DNA from: Nelumbo lutea
Lineage: Eukaryota; Streptophyta; Magnoliopsida; Proteales; Nelumbonaceae
Reading direction: 5' to 3'
Assembly: GCA_022828595.1 (NCBI GenBank)
Contig: JAKGHH010000006.1
Coordinates: 15,682,499 to 15,746,498, forward strand
DNA: 64,000 nt
Notes under the pieces: generated by a model
What the model was told of the DNA's origin: nothing
Databases searched by the model: none
What the model saw: the letters and a program-made list of their open reading frames with translations, nothing else
Translations under genes and position numbers: made by a program
Shown here: piece after piece, positions 33,514 through 43,944 of the stretch
How the letters are laid out: every line of letters starts with the position of its first letter
How positions within the stretch are numbered: position 1 is the first letter of the stretch

Positions 33514-34352
33514 TTGCTTAAAAATTTAGATGTTTTTGCATGGTCCGCGACAAAGATGCCCAGCATAGACCCTATCATCATAACTCACAAGCTTAATACT
33601 GATCGTGTAGTTAGGCCCGTTAGACAGAAGAAACACAACTTAGCCCCAGAGCGATGGAGGGTAGTCGACGAGGAGGTCAAGAAGCTCCTCGCAACCGACT
33701 TTATCAGGGAAGTCCATTACCCAAGTTGGGTGGCCAACCTCGTTCTGGTAAAAAAGGCTAATGGTAAATGGCGCATGTGCGTCGACTACACCGACCTGAA
33801 CTGAGCTTGCCCAAAGGGCTGCTTCCCACTCCCCAGGATCGACCGTCTGGTGGATGCGATCTCAGGGCATGAGTTGCTGAATTTCCTAGATGCCTATTCG
33901 GGCTACAACCAGATCAGGATGGACCCAGTTGATGAAGAAAAGACTGCCTTCATAACCGAGCTAGGCCTGTACTGTTACAAGGTCATGCCCCTGGGCTAAA
34001 AATTGTTGGGGCAACATTTCAGAGACATGTAAATAAATTGTTTGAGCCATTGATTGGCAGAAAAATAGAATGTTATGTAGAAGACATGGTCGTCAAAACC
34101 CAATTTTCGCATGATTTAATACAAGACTTGCATTCAAATTTTGAAAATTTGCATAAATTTAACATGAAATTGAACCTGAATAAGTGTGTCTTCAGTGTCA
34201 CCTCGGGTAAATTCCTAGGGTACATTGTTAACCGGTGTGGCATTGAAGCCAACCCGGATAAAATAAAGGCCATCCTAGACATGAGACCACCATGGAAACT
34301 GAAGGAGGTTCAAAGGCTGAATGGCCAAATGGTTGTACCTCTCGGAAAGTGA
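33514..34352 (+). pseudogene. Element B reverse transcriptase
   Basis: Starts with LKNLDVFAWSATKMPSIDP, then KKANGKWRMCVDYTDLN with a TGA at the following W/R position. PLPRIDRLVDAI and LDAYSGYNQIRMDP follow. After a frameshift near 34000 it continues in the frame of 34038-34352, where the catalytic box reads CYVEDMVV, that is YVED rather than YVDD. GKFLGYIVNRCGIEANPDKI follows. The thumb-connection is cut short just after LNGQM near 34330. Confidence 0.9.
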
Positions 34353-35330
34353 CGAGGTGGTCAGCTCAGTACTGATAAAAGAGGTAGATCGAGTCCAATG
34401 ACCTATCTAGTATGTTAGTAAAGTGTTGCGGGGAGCAGAGACGAGATATCTAGAGATAGAAAAGTTGGCCTATGCACTAGTTATTGCAGCCCAGAAGCTT
34501 CGTCTGTACTTCCAAGCTCACACTATCATCGTCCTCACCAACAAATCTCTGAGGCAAGTTCTACTCAAGCCCGAGGTCTCTAGTAGACTAATGAAGTGGG
34601 TCGTTGAGCTCAGCGAGTATGACCTCTAATACAAGCCGTGAACTGCCATCAAGGCCCAAGGCTTAGCAGACTTCGTCGCAGAATGCACTTTCAGCTCCGA
34701 AGTCCCCAAGCCGGTCGAGCACGAGGCCCCCAGCTCGGGCGAGCCCAAAGTTCCTAGGCCAATTGAGCTCGGGTACCGTGAGGTGGCAACCAGTGTGGCA
34801 TCTCTCCTAGTTAGGCCAAGCATGAACTGGGATGCGGAGCCCTGCATCCTTCACATAGATGGCTTGTCAAACCAGCAGGGTACCAGAACCGGAATCATTC
34901 TATACGGCCCAAGCAGCACAAAACTGGAGTACGCACTACACTTCAAGTTCGCGGCAGCCAACAATGAAGTGGAGTACAAGGCGTTAATAGCCGGCCTGGC
35001 TCTAGCCAAGGAAGTGAAAGCCAAGCATATCGTCATCTGCGGTGACTCCCAGCTCGTATTCAATCAAGTCACAAGCGAATACGAAGCTCAGAACCAACCA
35101 TGATCGCCTACTTAGCCAAAGTAAGAGAGGCTCTGCTCAACTTCTAGTCACACTTCATCAAGCAAATCCCAAGATCAGAGAACACTGAGGCCGATGCCCT
35201 GTCTCGATTAGCCAGCACCAGTGATAATACCATGAGAACCGTGTACATAGAGAACCTACCTCGGCCTAGCATTCTTGGGGGGGCAGAGGAGGTCTTTCCC
35301 ATTGTTCAAGCAGACGCTCGCGAGCTTCTT
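34353..35330 (+). pseudogene. Element B RNase H
   Basis: The first RNase H-like block (GAETRYLEIEKLAYALVIAA, 34426-34485) is followed by VLTNKSLRQVL and SRLMKWVVELSEYDL. The second, functional-type RNase H begins near 34848 with LHIDGLSNQQGTRTGIIL. It continues with AANNEVEYKALIAGLALA (first acids) and ICGDSQLVFNQV (D of the DSQL box). A shift at 35100 leads to the SHFIKQIP and ADALSRLAS end. Stops are TAA and TGA at 34627 and 34638. Confidence 0.88.
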
Positions 35331-36532
35331 ACTGCATAGGACCCTCCCTGCGGACCATAATGTAGCCAGAAGGTGAAGTGTCAAGCGACCAAATACGTCA
35401 TAATAGATGGATGACTGTACCGAAGGTCTTACATGCTCCCCTATCTACGCTGCTTGCGACCTTCCAAGGCCGAGCTCGTGCTCTGCGACACTCATGAGAG
35501 CCTGTGCGGCGGACACTTGGGGGGCAAGGCCCTCGCCCAAAAAGCGCTACGGCAGGGATACTACTGGCCAACAATGAAAGCATACGCGATTGAGCTCGTT
35601 AGAAAGTGTGACAAGTGCCAAAAGCATGCCAATATCCACCACCAGCCTGCCGCCGACCTAAGATATCTTACTAGCCCATGGCCTTTCGCACAGTCAGAGA
35701 ATGATATACTCAGACCATTTCTGCCAGCAACAGACCAGAGAAGGTTCTTAGTGGTAGCAGTTGATTATTTCACTAAGTGGGTAGAAGCTGAACCTCTCGT
35801 AACAATCATAGCTTGGAACGTGTAGAACTTCTTCTGGAAAAATACAGTGTGCCGCTTCGATTTACCTCGGGTACTGATCTCTGATAACGGTAAGCAGTTT
35901 GAGGACAATAAATTCCAAAACTGGTGCCAAGGCATTGGAATTCAACATAACTTTACCTCAGTCGCACACCCTCAAGCAAACGGCCAAGCAAAAGTCACGA
36001 ACAGAGCTATCCTCCGTGGACTGAAGACACGCCTGGACCGAGGTAAAGCACTATAGGCAGACGAGCTACCTAGTGTTCTATGGGCTTATCGGACCACAGT
36101 GAAGACCGCTACAGGAAAAACCCCCTTCAACCTTACCTACGGCACTGAAGCAGTCATCCCAGCCGAGATTGATGTTCCCTCACAACGCCTAGAAGCGTAT
36201 GATGACAAGGCAAATGAAGACAATCTATGCACCAACCTCGACCTACTTGACGAAGTACGGGACCTCGCATATATTAGGACCATGACCTACCAACAGAGAG
36301 TAGCTCGGTACTATAATGCTAGGGTCAAGAAGCAGAACCTCCGCATCGGTGACCTGGTCCTCCATAAAGTTATGATGCCTGAGCCCATGTTGGTAAGCTC
36401 GGGCCAAATTGGGAAGGACCCTACCGAGTAAAGCAAGTGCTCGGGGAAGGAACATACGAGCTCGAAACCCTAGATGGGAAACAAGTACCTCGGGCGTGGA
36501 ATATTGTTAACTTAAGGCAATATTACCTATAA
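35331..36532 (+). pseudogene. Element B integrase
   Basis: The zinc domain is readable (THESLCGGHLGGKALAQKAL, then RKCDKCQKH), with the expected H, H, C, C. The core has NDILRPF near 35700 and LISDNGKQFEDNKF near 35872-35915. The third catalytic position reads GQAKVTNRAI, with K for the expected E. The C-terminus has TYGTEAVIPAEIDVPS and NLRIGDLVLHKVM. A frameshift near 36395-36430 precedes the final WNIVNLRQYYL (ending at 36532). Confidence 0.92.
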
Positions 36533-37255
36533 ACTACTGAGTAAACCACGAGTCACTCCCAGAGCCTAAGGGACAAAATTTCGAGCTAACAAAGACCTCG
36601 GCACCATAAGACCCAGTCGCCTCTATGGCATGGGCAAACTCTAAGAGTGGGCTATAAGTCACTCCCCCAGCCTACGGGCTAAAACGCCGAGCTAAAAGAG
36701 ACCTCGACACCGTATAAGACCTAACTGTTTCATCTGCATAGGCTAAGTATTAATATGGAAGGCATAGGCAGTTTGGGCGTGAACCCTATGGAGCGTAGCT
36801 CGCCTCGGTATACTAGTTGAACCCAATAAGGGACAACCTACGTCAACTTAACCCAGGTGCATGCAAGTCGGGCATATGCTTACTATGATAACCACCTCGG
36901 GGTATACTATAAAACTACCCCAAGTACTGAGAAACAATGCGGGGTAACAATTACCGAAAGACCTTACTTCGGGTATGTAGCTATAACAGCTCGAGTGATA
37001 AAGTTGCATCGGCAGAAAGTAAAGAGCACACAACACTTAGCAGAAAGAAATAAACATCTCACTATTAGTTCTTATAAACAAAAACAAACAAAAAACCAGG
37101 CCTAACAACCCAAGAGAAGTTCATCAAAGAAAGAAAAAATGGGCCCAACCGTCCAAGAGAGTTCATCAAAAAAATAAATATTTAAAACTGGGTTCAGACA
37201 CCCGGGAACAACCATTCCAGAATCGGAAGAAACAAAAAAGAGCAGCAACCGGCCT
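36533..37255 (+). other. Element B spacer with direct repeats
   Basis: Non-coding segment after integrase. A block containing AGTCACTCCC(C)AGCCTA and GAGCTAA(C/A)A(A/G)AGACCTCG(G/A)CACC occurs twice (about 36548-36610 and 36658-36705). A poly-A rich stretch lies near 37075-37180. The same position in gypsy-1 and A is also non-coding. Confidence 0.5.
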
Positions 37256-39159
37256 CAAGGTTCCGCCGCCTCCATGTCCTCGTCGTCCTCCGGAGAATCA
37301 GGCTCCTCCTCCTCTGCCAAGTCCGCCGTCTTTGGATCCAGACCCTTCATCGTTATGTCCTCATGGTTGAGCCCGGAGAACTTCTTCCAAACCAACCATT
37401 GACAGAGTTTGAATCCCAAATGGTAGGAGCTTGAGTCGTACTCCACCTAGAGGTCGTGATACTCCTGGGAGTCCTTGAAGTCCCACACCGCCTTAACTCG
37501 CTCAGCCTCCACCATGAAGTCGAAGTTTCGAGTTCGATCTTGAAGCATGAACTCCAGGTCCTGGACCTGCTGGCAAAGAAGCTCCCTCTCCGCTATCACC
37601 CTCGACGATTCCTCTCAGTAGTGAGCGCTCTCCTCAGACAGTCGGGCGATCCGTGCTTCTTGGTCCCGGACGATCTGCTCCTGGGCCTCGCTCCCCTTTC
37701 GAGCCTTAAGGACTTCACCACGGGCCCGGTCGAGCTTGCCCTGGAGCTTTTGCACGTTTGAAATCTGAGTGAGAGCATCGTTGGAGTGGATGTTGGTCTA
37801 GAGGGCCATGGCGTGAGTGGCGGGTTCACCTGCTAACAAAAGGCTGAGGTCAAAAAAGAAGAAAGAAGGAGAAGGGAAAAGAAGAGAAAAGCGGCCACTT
37901 ACCACCATGTAGTGAGCTGAGGCCAGCCTGGCGAGCTGCTTAGGGTCCATCCCTCCCCAGCTGGTAACCGCCTCGTGGGTGACTGCCTGATGGCTCCTTC
38001 ACGAAGCCATAGCGAAGTTAGTGACGCTTTCCCACTCCCCGGTAGGGAACTGCGGGGAGGGGAAGGGGTGGGACTGCACAGACGAAGGGTACTATCCTCG
38101 CGTCGGAACCTTGCATTCTTTTGCATCACCTTTCGTGGCTACTCCCTCGGATGGGACCGATGGGACCTCAGGCAGTGGTGGAACGAAGGCTGGATCAGTA
38201 GCTTCAAAATCAGCGCTCCCAGAAGTGGAAGCTCGGTCAGGGCGTGACCTCTTCACCCTGCACTTTTGGTTGCTTGACAGAAGGCGGCATGCATCTACAC
38301 CAGACATGTTGGCTTCCAAAAATCACAAGGCATTAGTCAAGCAAAAAAAAAAATCACAAGGCATAGCGCGACCTAAAAGGCAACCTACTGGGGCTCAGGC
38401 CGGCCTACGCGAGCTTGTCCTCGGTCAAGTAGTCCAAGCAATGGAAGCCAATCGCTGGCTAGGATTGCAGCATTTCCCAAACTTTTGGATCCAAGTCAAC
38501 ACCTGAATCTTGGATGGCGGCCCTCCAGTGGGTTAGGAAGGGCCACCATTCGGGGTTGCGAACTACAAAATAATCCCGCTTCTAGGCCGGGAACCTATTC
38601 GGCAGTTTGTGTAGGAGCTTGAAGCTGGGACTGGGAGAAAAGTAATAGGAACACCTTTTTGGAGGAACTCTAGGGAAAGCATTCTTAATAGAAAGGATGG
38701 TGAAGAAGATGTCGAGGTCAAGAGGAAGACAGTATTCATAAAACAAAGAAATTGTCCCAACTACATTCCGGATTGAGTTGGGGTGAAGCTAGTCTATGGT
38801 AACGTTAAAATGGTTTAAAACCTCCACTATCAAAGGATGTAGAGGAAGACGAAGGCCAGCAATGAGTTGTACCTAGAAGATCATGATTTCGTCGTGACCG
38901 TGTTCCCAAGGATAGTCACCGGAGGGGAGACTGTAGATGAGGTTTCTGGGGAGGTCAAATTGAAGGACCAAGGTCTGAGTCTCTCCATCGACATGGAGGA
39001 AAAACCAAAGCTGTCTGGCTCCCCACCCTGGGAGGTGGAAGCCATTTCACCGAAGGCCTCCCGAGACTCCAGAGCCTGCCCCCAAGCTCCCACTAAGCTC
39101 GAAGGGCCGTCATCTTGGTTACCGCCCCAGGGAAAGACATTGTACGGGTACCCAGACAT
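37256..39159 (-). pseudogene. Antisense ORF of element B (PF04195-like)
   Basis: Runs opposite to B's pol. The start is at 39159 (MSGYPYNVFPWGGNQDD) and an S/E-rich lead continues to 38890. After a shift, the PF04195-like domain covers about 38895-38465: HGHDEIMIF, QLIAGLRLPLHPLIVEVLNH, LHPNSIRNVVGTISL, RDYFVVRNPEWWPF. TAG stops replace Q/W at three points. Further on, 38319-38100 holds a charged segment (KCRVKRSRPDRASTSG), 37900-37450 holds R/E/Q-rich coiled-coil-like text, and 37446-37256 ends with an acidic tail (EEEEPDSPEDDEDMEAAE). The layout matches the homologues in gypsy-1 and A. Confidence 0.75.
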
Positions 39160-39305
39160 TGCTGACAAAGCGATAAGACTCACCAGGAAAAAAGCTGAAC
39201 CGAAAAGACCGTGTGAATAGGAGAAGAGCTCGAGCAGCTAGATGAAGGCGCGACCTCGAATCTGAAAGCAAGGCAAGTTTCCATAAAAGAAATGAGGCCT
39301 GGGAC

Positions 39306-39320
39306 CCTCCTATTTATAGT
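39306..39320 (-). promoter_or_regulatory. TATA-like box of element B antisense ORF
   Basis: On the minus strand ACTATAAATAGGAGG lies about 150 bp before the ATG at 39159. It is the best TATA match of the three antisense promoters. Confidence 0.55.
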
Positions 39321-39626
39321 CACTGTGCCCACAAACCAATGCCTCAGATTAAGGTGAATCTGATGGTTCGTAATCAAGCTGACCGCATGTCTTTTGAAAC
39401 TGAAATATGTCTGGCTGCATGTCTTCCATGATTAAGGTAATGTCGGCTGCACGTCTTCCGAAACTAAGAGCCGTTTTGGCACGCTTTTTGGCATTTGAAA
39501 AGTCCAGAAATCGCCTGACATCCGCGTGTGTATTTAATGCAATTAGTCAATCCAGTTTGAATTTCGGGTCAAATCCACTTGTCACACTCCATGAACTCCT
39601 CGCGCTACGGTAGAACCCTTAGCCCG

Positions 39627-39642
39627 AGGAGTGGGGGGCAAT
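39627..39642 (+). other. Element B polypurine tract
   Basis: GAGGAGTGGGGGGCAAT directly before the TG of the LTR start at 39643. Its orientation agrees with the plus-strand pol of B. Confidence 0.75.
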
Positions 39643-39848
39643 TGATGGAGGGTGATTTGACCTGACCTCCTAAGAAGGCAACACGTGGATGTGACTCAAA
39701 TAAGCAACAACTCAGCATGACAACCTGGCTACAACTGGCTACAACCCAAACTCAGTTGTAGTCAGGCTGTCTTGCTGAGCTATTGCTTATGTTGAGTCAC
39801 GTCCACATGTCGCCTTCTTAGGAGATCGGGTCAAATCACCCTCCACCA
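39643..39848. repeat. 206-bp palindrome made of two head-to-head LTR starts
   Basis: The left arm (39643-39739) starts TGATGGAGGGTGATTTGACC; the reverse complement of the right arm starts TGGTGGAGGGTGATTTGACC. They match over about 96 bp with about a dozen differences, mostly transitions. A short CTACAACTGG/CTACAACCC centre separates them. The left arm follows a PPT; the right arm ends exactly at the TSD. Confidence 0.9.
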
Positions 39849-41640
39849 GTCATCGTCACCACCAATGCTTTGTCGTGGGGCACTGAGACCCCCTTCAAGT
39901 CATCATCCAAAAAGAAGATAACCTCGTCCTTCTTTGGCTTCTTGGGAGTCTACCCCGGGATGGTGAGTTGCCTAGCATAGGCCTTTTGGGCCGAAGCTCC
40001 ACCCAAGTCCATGCCCCCTATTATGAGGTTGATGACACCGGCCAGATTGTTATGTTGTTGTTGCTACTACTATGAGAATGAGGCACCGACGTAACCCCCC
40101 ACGTACTTCTTTAAGTGACCACGGCGGATGAGGGACTCTATCTCATCCTTCAGGTCATAGTAGTCATTGGTGTCATGGCCGGTGCCGTGGTGGCACTTGC
40201 AATACTTCTTAGGATTACCCCTCTTGGGGTTCCTCTTCATTTTTTCCAACAACTTCATGTACTCCTCTTTCCCTACTTGCATGAGAATTTGCATTTGGGT
40301 GGAGTTGAGTGGCGTATACTTGTTGTAGCTCAAGGCCCATGGCTTCTTATTGCCATCTTTATTGTTGTAGTTGTTGTCGTCGCCGTCGTCTCTGTTCTTC
40401 CTCTTCTTCTCTAGACCTCCTCAACAGCGATGTACTTCTATACCTTCTTAAAAAATTCCACCTTGTTCTTGGGCAGTGTCTTGGTGATGGACCACTTGAG
40501 GGGTCCGGGTTGGAGGCCGTTGATGGATGCATCCATTGAAACCGAGGGGTCGAGGTCTCAGACCTCGAGCTCTTCTTTCTTGAAGTGGTTAATCTAGGAC
40601 CATAGAATCTCACCATGCTTTTGTCGGATGGACATGAGGGAAACGACGGTCTTTTGACACTATCGGCTACTGACAAAGTAGGAAAGAAAAAGGTTGGTGA
40701 ACTATTCCCATGAGTTGTTGGAGCGAGGGGGAGCCCCAAGAACCATCGGCGGGCTGCCCTTGAAAGTTTCCTGGAAATCTCGGCATGTCGTTGCGTCAGA
40801 ATACCCATATAGGAAAATGAGCGCTTGGAAGCTTTCCTAGTGGTCGTTGGGGTCAGTAGTTCCATCATACATTTCTAGTGTGGGGGCCTTGAAGTGGAGT
40901 TGGAGGGTCTCCAAGGTGATATAGTCGGTGAAGGTGTCCATTCTGTTGGATGAGGGGTTCTAACTGGCGGACGCATCTCCTCAGCCATCCCTTACTTGCT
41001 AGAGTTTGTCTTGCATGGCACCGATCTGTGCCTGGAGGTCAACAATCCTTCTATCAATGGGGACCTGGGCCTCATCCTAGTCCTCTTAGACACGAAATGT
41101 GTTGACCCAGTTTCTGGAGTATTCTAATGCAGGCACGTCCTGATTTCTTCGGGCCCATCAGTCATTATGGAGTTCTCGAAGGTCTAACACATGAGAGGGA
41201 GAGGCATGGTACCATCCTCTAACCCTCGAAGGAGGATTGTAGTTACTGGAGCGCTCGCCTTCATCCTGGGGCCTTTCCACTTGGTATTGTCGCTGGTGGT
41301 CCCGGTGGTTATCATGGAACCCTACTGGATCTTCTCCCCGTCAACTAGGAAGGTGGGAGGTCTTCAACAACTGGTTGGTGTGTCAATTGGTGCTATTGGA
41401 CCCTGAGGGGTTGGCCCTTTTAGGTCTGACTGGGCACTGAATCAGTGGAGCTTGGGAAGAGCATCCATTGTGGTGTCCCAGGCTCCCAATGGGGCGGCTA
41501 CCCTGTGGGTGGCCTCCTGCTAGGCACCTCACCTCGTCTAGCCTCTGGGTGATGTTGTCTAACTAGTCGAGGACCATCCTGAATTGGCCTGTGGTGACTA
41601 GGTTTTGAGTGTTCTGATTCTTGTCTTGGTTGTCAACCAT
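39849..41640 (-). pseudogene. Element A gag and protease N-terminus
   Basis: Start ATG at 41640 (MVDNQDKNQNTQN). A long P/R/S-rich N-terminus with an IGAMQDKL helix near 41010 follows. The gag domain is near 40910-40740 (LHFKAPTLEMYDGTTDPNDH, ATTCRDFQETFKG). After a frameshift and a simplified charged stretch come the NPKRGNPKKYCKCHHGTGHD zinc-knuckle-like segment (40235-40160) and IESLIRRGHLKKYVGG. The protease start (GVSVPHDKALVVTMT) ends at the B insertion. The coding reading continues at 31057. Confidence 0.88.
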
Positions 41641-41699
41641 TGTGTTGGAAGATTAGTAGTTTTTGAATAAGTGTTCAGTTGAGGGGAATACTTAGCAGT

Positions 41700-41721
41700 C
41701 GTTCCCATAGACGGCATCAAT
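41700..41721 (-). other. Element A primer binding site
   Basis: On the minus strand ATTGATGCCGTCTATGGGAAC follows the LTR. It matches the gypsy PBS pattern TGGCGCCGTCTGTGGGAAC with two or three transitions. Confidence 0.7.
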
Positions 41722-42135
41722 TGTTACCGCCAAGGATGGATCAAGGGCAACAATGTAATTTCACTTCCAAGACGATGGTTGATTGATTCCAAGGGCTTCA
41801 AGGTCTGACCTGTAAGCAAACGAAGATGTTAGAGGCCCTGGTTGTTATCCTAGGGGCAGAAACTCGACAATGAAATTAGCAAGGGTGTAGCAAGAGGTTG
41901 GACGAGGCCTGAATTAAGTAACTCAAACAAGATCACTAAGGAGCTTAAGAGAGCTTAGAGCAATAAATGCTAAGATAGCTTCCATGGGAAATGACGCCAC
42001 TTATTTATACTTAGACCTGCCTGGAATTTGTTAGGAGCGGACGACTAGAATGCAATTCGGCCTGTGCCACATATCCTCATCTTAGGCCTGCCATATGCGC
42101 CCCTGCCATTGGGCCTGCCACGTGTACCTACATCA
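41722..42135 (-). repeat. Element A 5' LTR
   Basis: On the minus strand it begins TGATGTAGGTACACGTGG and ends GGCGGTAACA. A TATA-like AAGTATAAATAAGTGG lies near 42000-42015. It pairs with 17854-18244 and is flanked outside by TSD GGGAC. Confidence 0.9.
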
Positions 42136-42140
42136 GGGAC

Positions 42141-43510
42141 CATGATATTAAAACCTAAACCCAAGCTGACAATTACCTAGCTGAATCAGATCCGTGGTAT
42201 AATTATTGTCGCTAATGTTGCTATTGACCATAGCAACTATTATTAATAGTCTATTAACACAGCAATCAGGAGCTACAAATATCTTACATTTATTTATTGT
42301 CGTTTTATTCTATGCTTTCCTATTCTACCAACCTGGTAAATGGTAATATGTCTAGTCTTTTTTGTTCTCTCTCCTCTTAATACAAATTTATAAAAATCAT
42401 CCGAACCATGGGTATGTTAAGTGGTGTAATGTTACATAACATTTTTCATTTTATTATTAGAATAAAGAATGCGATCGATTAAGATGAACCTTTGGAATGT
42501 TGTGAAAGCATATCCCTGATGTTTCTAACTTGTCCTTACTTTTTTGTTTTTTTATTTTTATCAGCCGCCAACAACAATTGTTTCTTCCTACATTTCTTAA
42601 CACGATTGCTCCAGAAAATGGTGATACATTAGCACTACGTTGGAAAAAAATGGTGCTTCAGAAAATGTCAATATGTTTGGAACTGTTTTTCCATAAAAAA
42701 ATGGTGTTCTAAGCCATTCTTTTGACATCTAGAAGGCATGGTTTGGAACAACATCAAATTTGACATTTTCTCAGATTAGAGCTTGTGACTACCAATAAGG
42801 ACATGATGTGGCAGTGACGTGGACTTCCTATAATGGGTATCAGTGCTGAAAATAGATATGAAGCTAGCACTGGTACCAAACAGAAGGTATTGCTGTTGCT
42901 CCAAGAAACGTCCTACCTGTCAGCAATGTTTTCAAATAAAAAAAAAAAAAAAGATACAATTTTCTCAAAAAATGGTGCTTCCAACCCACACATCAGAAAG
43001 TGGTGCTGTATCTGCAGCATTGATGTCAAACATATACTTGATTTATGAAATTCAACTATGTTAGTTTAGTAGTTTTCTTTCCTTCTTCCCTGGTTTGAAA
43101 GAGATTAATTACAGGATTGATGGGTCACCACTCACCCGTCATCACCTAATTGATTGACTAGTTGCTTATTTTGCTTACGTAGCATCTTACTCAGAATTCC
43201 TTCTATATGGGGAGTTTTTAAATTTGGATTGTCATTAAGGCTATCTATGGTTTGAAGGAAAAGGTAGGGAAAGGAATGGAAAGACAAGGATACCAATACA
43301 AGGTTTGTAAAGGTTTCCCTACATTTCCCTTTCTATCTTCAACCTAGCTTATGTAATGAGGAGGTGGGGATGTTAATCATATGTTCAGCATAGGTAGATT
43401 TACACCCAACAAATTTGGCTAACAATTGGTACTATTGCTCGGGTCCCAAAGATCAAGATCCATTGTTCGATCATGGAATGTTAGAGTAGAGGGATAGATT
43501 CAAATCATCT
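42141..43510. other. Intergenic, no gene recognised
   Basis: AT-rich sequence with short frames only. Around 42595-42710 the motif AAAAAAATGGTG(C/T)T recurs, and similar text lies at 42960-42985. I could not define element ends. Confidence 0.4.
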
Positions 43511-43514
43511 AAAT

Positions 43515-43940
43515 ACTAGGAACGGCAATGGGGTGGGGGTCATATTTGCCATCTCCATCCTGATTTTGAAATAAATCCCTGTTCCCAACCCCAATCCCCA
43601 TCGGGGATAAAAGTTATCCTCCATCCCCGATTCTCAATGGAGATGGGTTTCCTACAGGGACCTAAATCCTCGATTTTTTCCATTAACAATATTTTTTTTG
43701 AAAAAAAATTATTCAAAATAAAGGAAAATTTTAAAACAAATAATATTTTAAACATATCTTCATATACATATATAATACAAATTATATCACAAACATATAA
43801 TAATATATTTAATACATATAATTGGGGTCAGGGCAGGGCAGGCCATCCTCGACCCCAACCTGGGTTGGGGATCCCTATTAATCCCCATTCCCATCCCTGC
43901 CCCACCAAAGCAACCCCATCTCCGACCCCATCAAGTCGAA
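43515..43940. mobile_element. Possible non-autonomous DNA element with GC-rich ends
   Basis: GC-rich terminal blocks (GGCAATGGGGTGGGGG and CCCCATTCCCATCCCTGCCC-type) enclose a very AT-rich core (43680-43820). GGGGATGG/CCATCCCC motifs on both sides are in inverse orientation. It resembles the element at 14660-15150. Confidence 0.4.
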
Positions 43941-43944
43941 GAAG

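Larger units (their letters stand above)
31058..39848 (+). mobile_element. Element B: Tat-type gypsy inserted in element A protease
   Basis: B is delimited by identical 5-mers GTCAT (31053-31057 and 39849-39853). Its left edge TGATGCAGCGCG and right edge CCCTCCACCA are LTR-like ends. Coding parts inside (gag to integrase, 31960-36532) are on the plus strand, with an antisense ORF and a PPT before an LTR start at 39643. The left terminal repeat reads as an LTR in the minus direction, so the interior appears inverted relative to the ends. All genes are broken. Confidence 0.85.
17854..42135 (-). mobile_element. Element A: Tat-type Ty3/gypsy, interrupted by three insertions
   Basis: Two related LTRs (17854-18244 and 41722-42135) enclose the element. 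The 5 bp outside each end are identical, GGGAC at 17849-17853 and at 42136-42140. On the minus strand the order is LTR, PBS, gag, protease, RT, RNase H, integrase, antisense ORF, PPT, LTR. Coding sequence is split at protease by B, just before RT by C, and within the protease-RT linker by D. Removing these leaves about 10.3 kb, normal for this lineage. The LTRs differ visibly, so A is old. Confidence 0.93.

Noticed and set aside
40115..40414. Hydrophobic plus-strand frame resembling a membrane protein
   Set aside because: Shadow of element A's gag, which reads clearly on the minus strand here.
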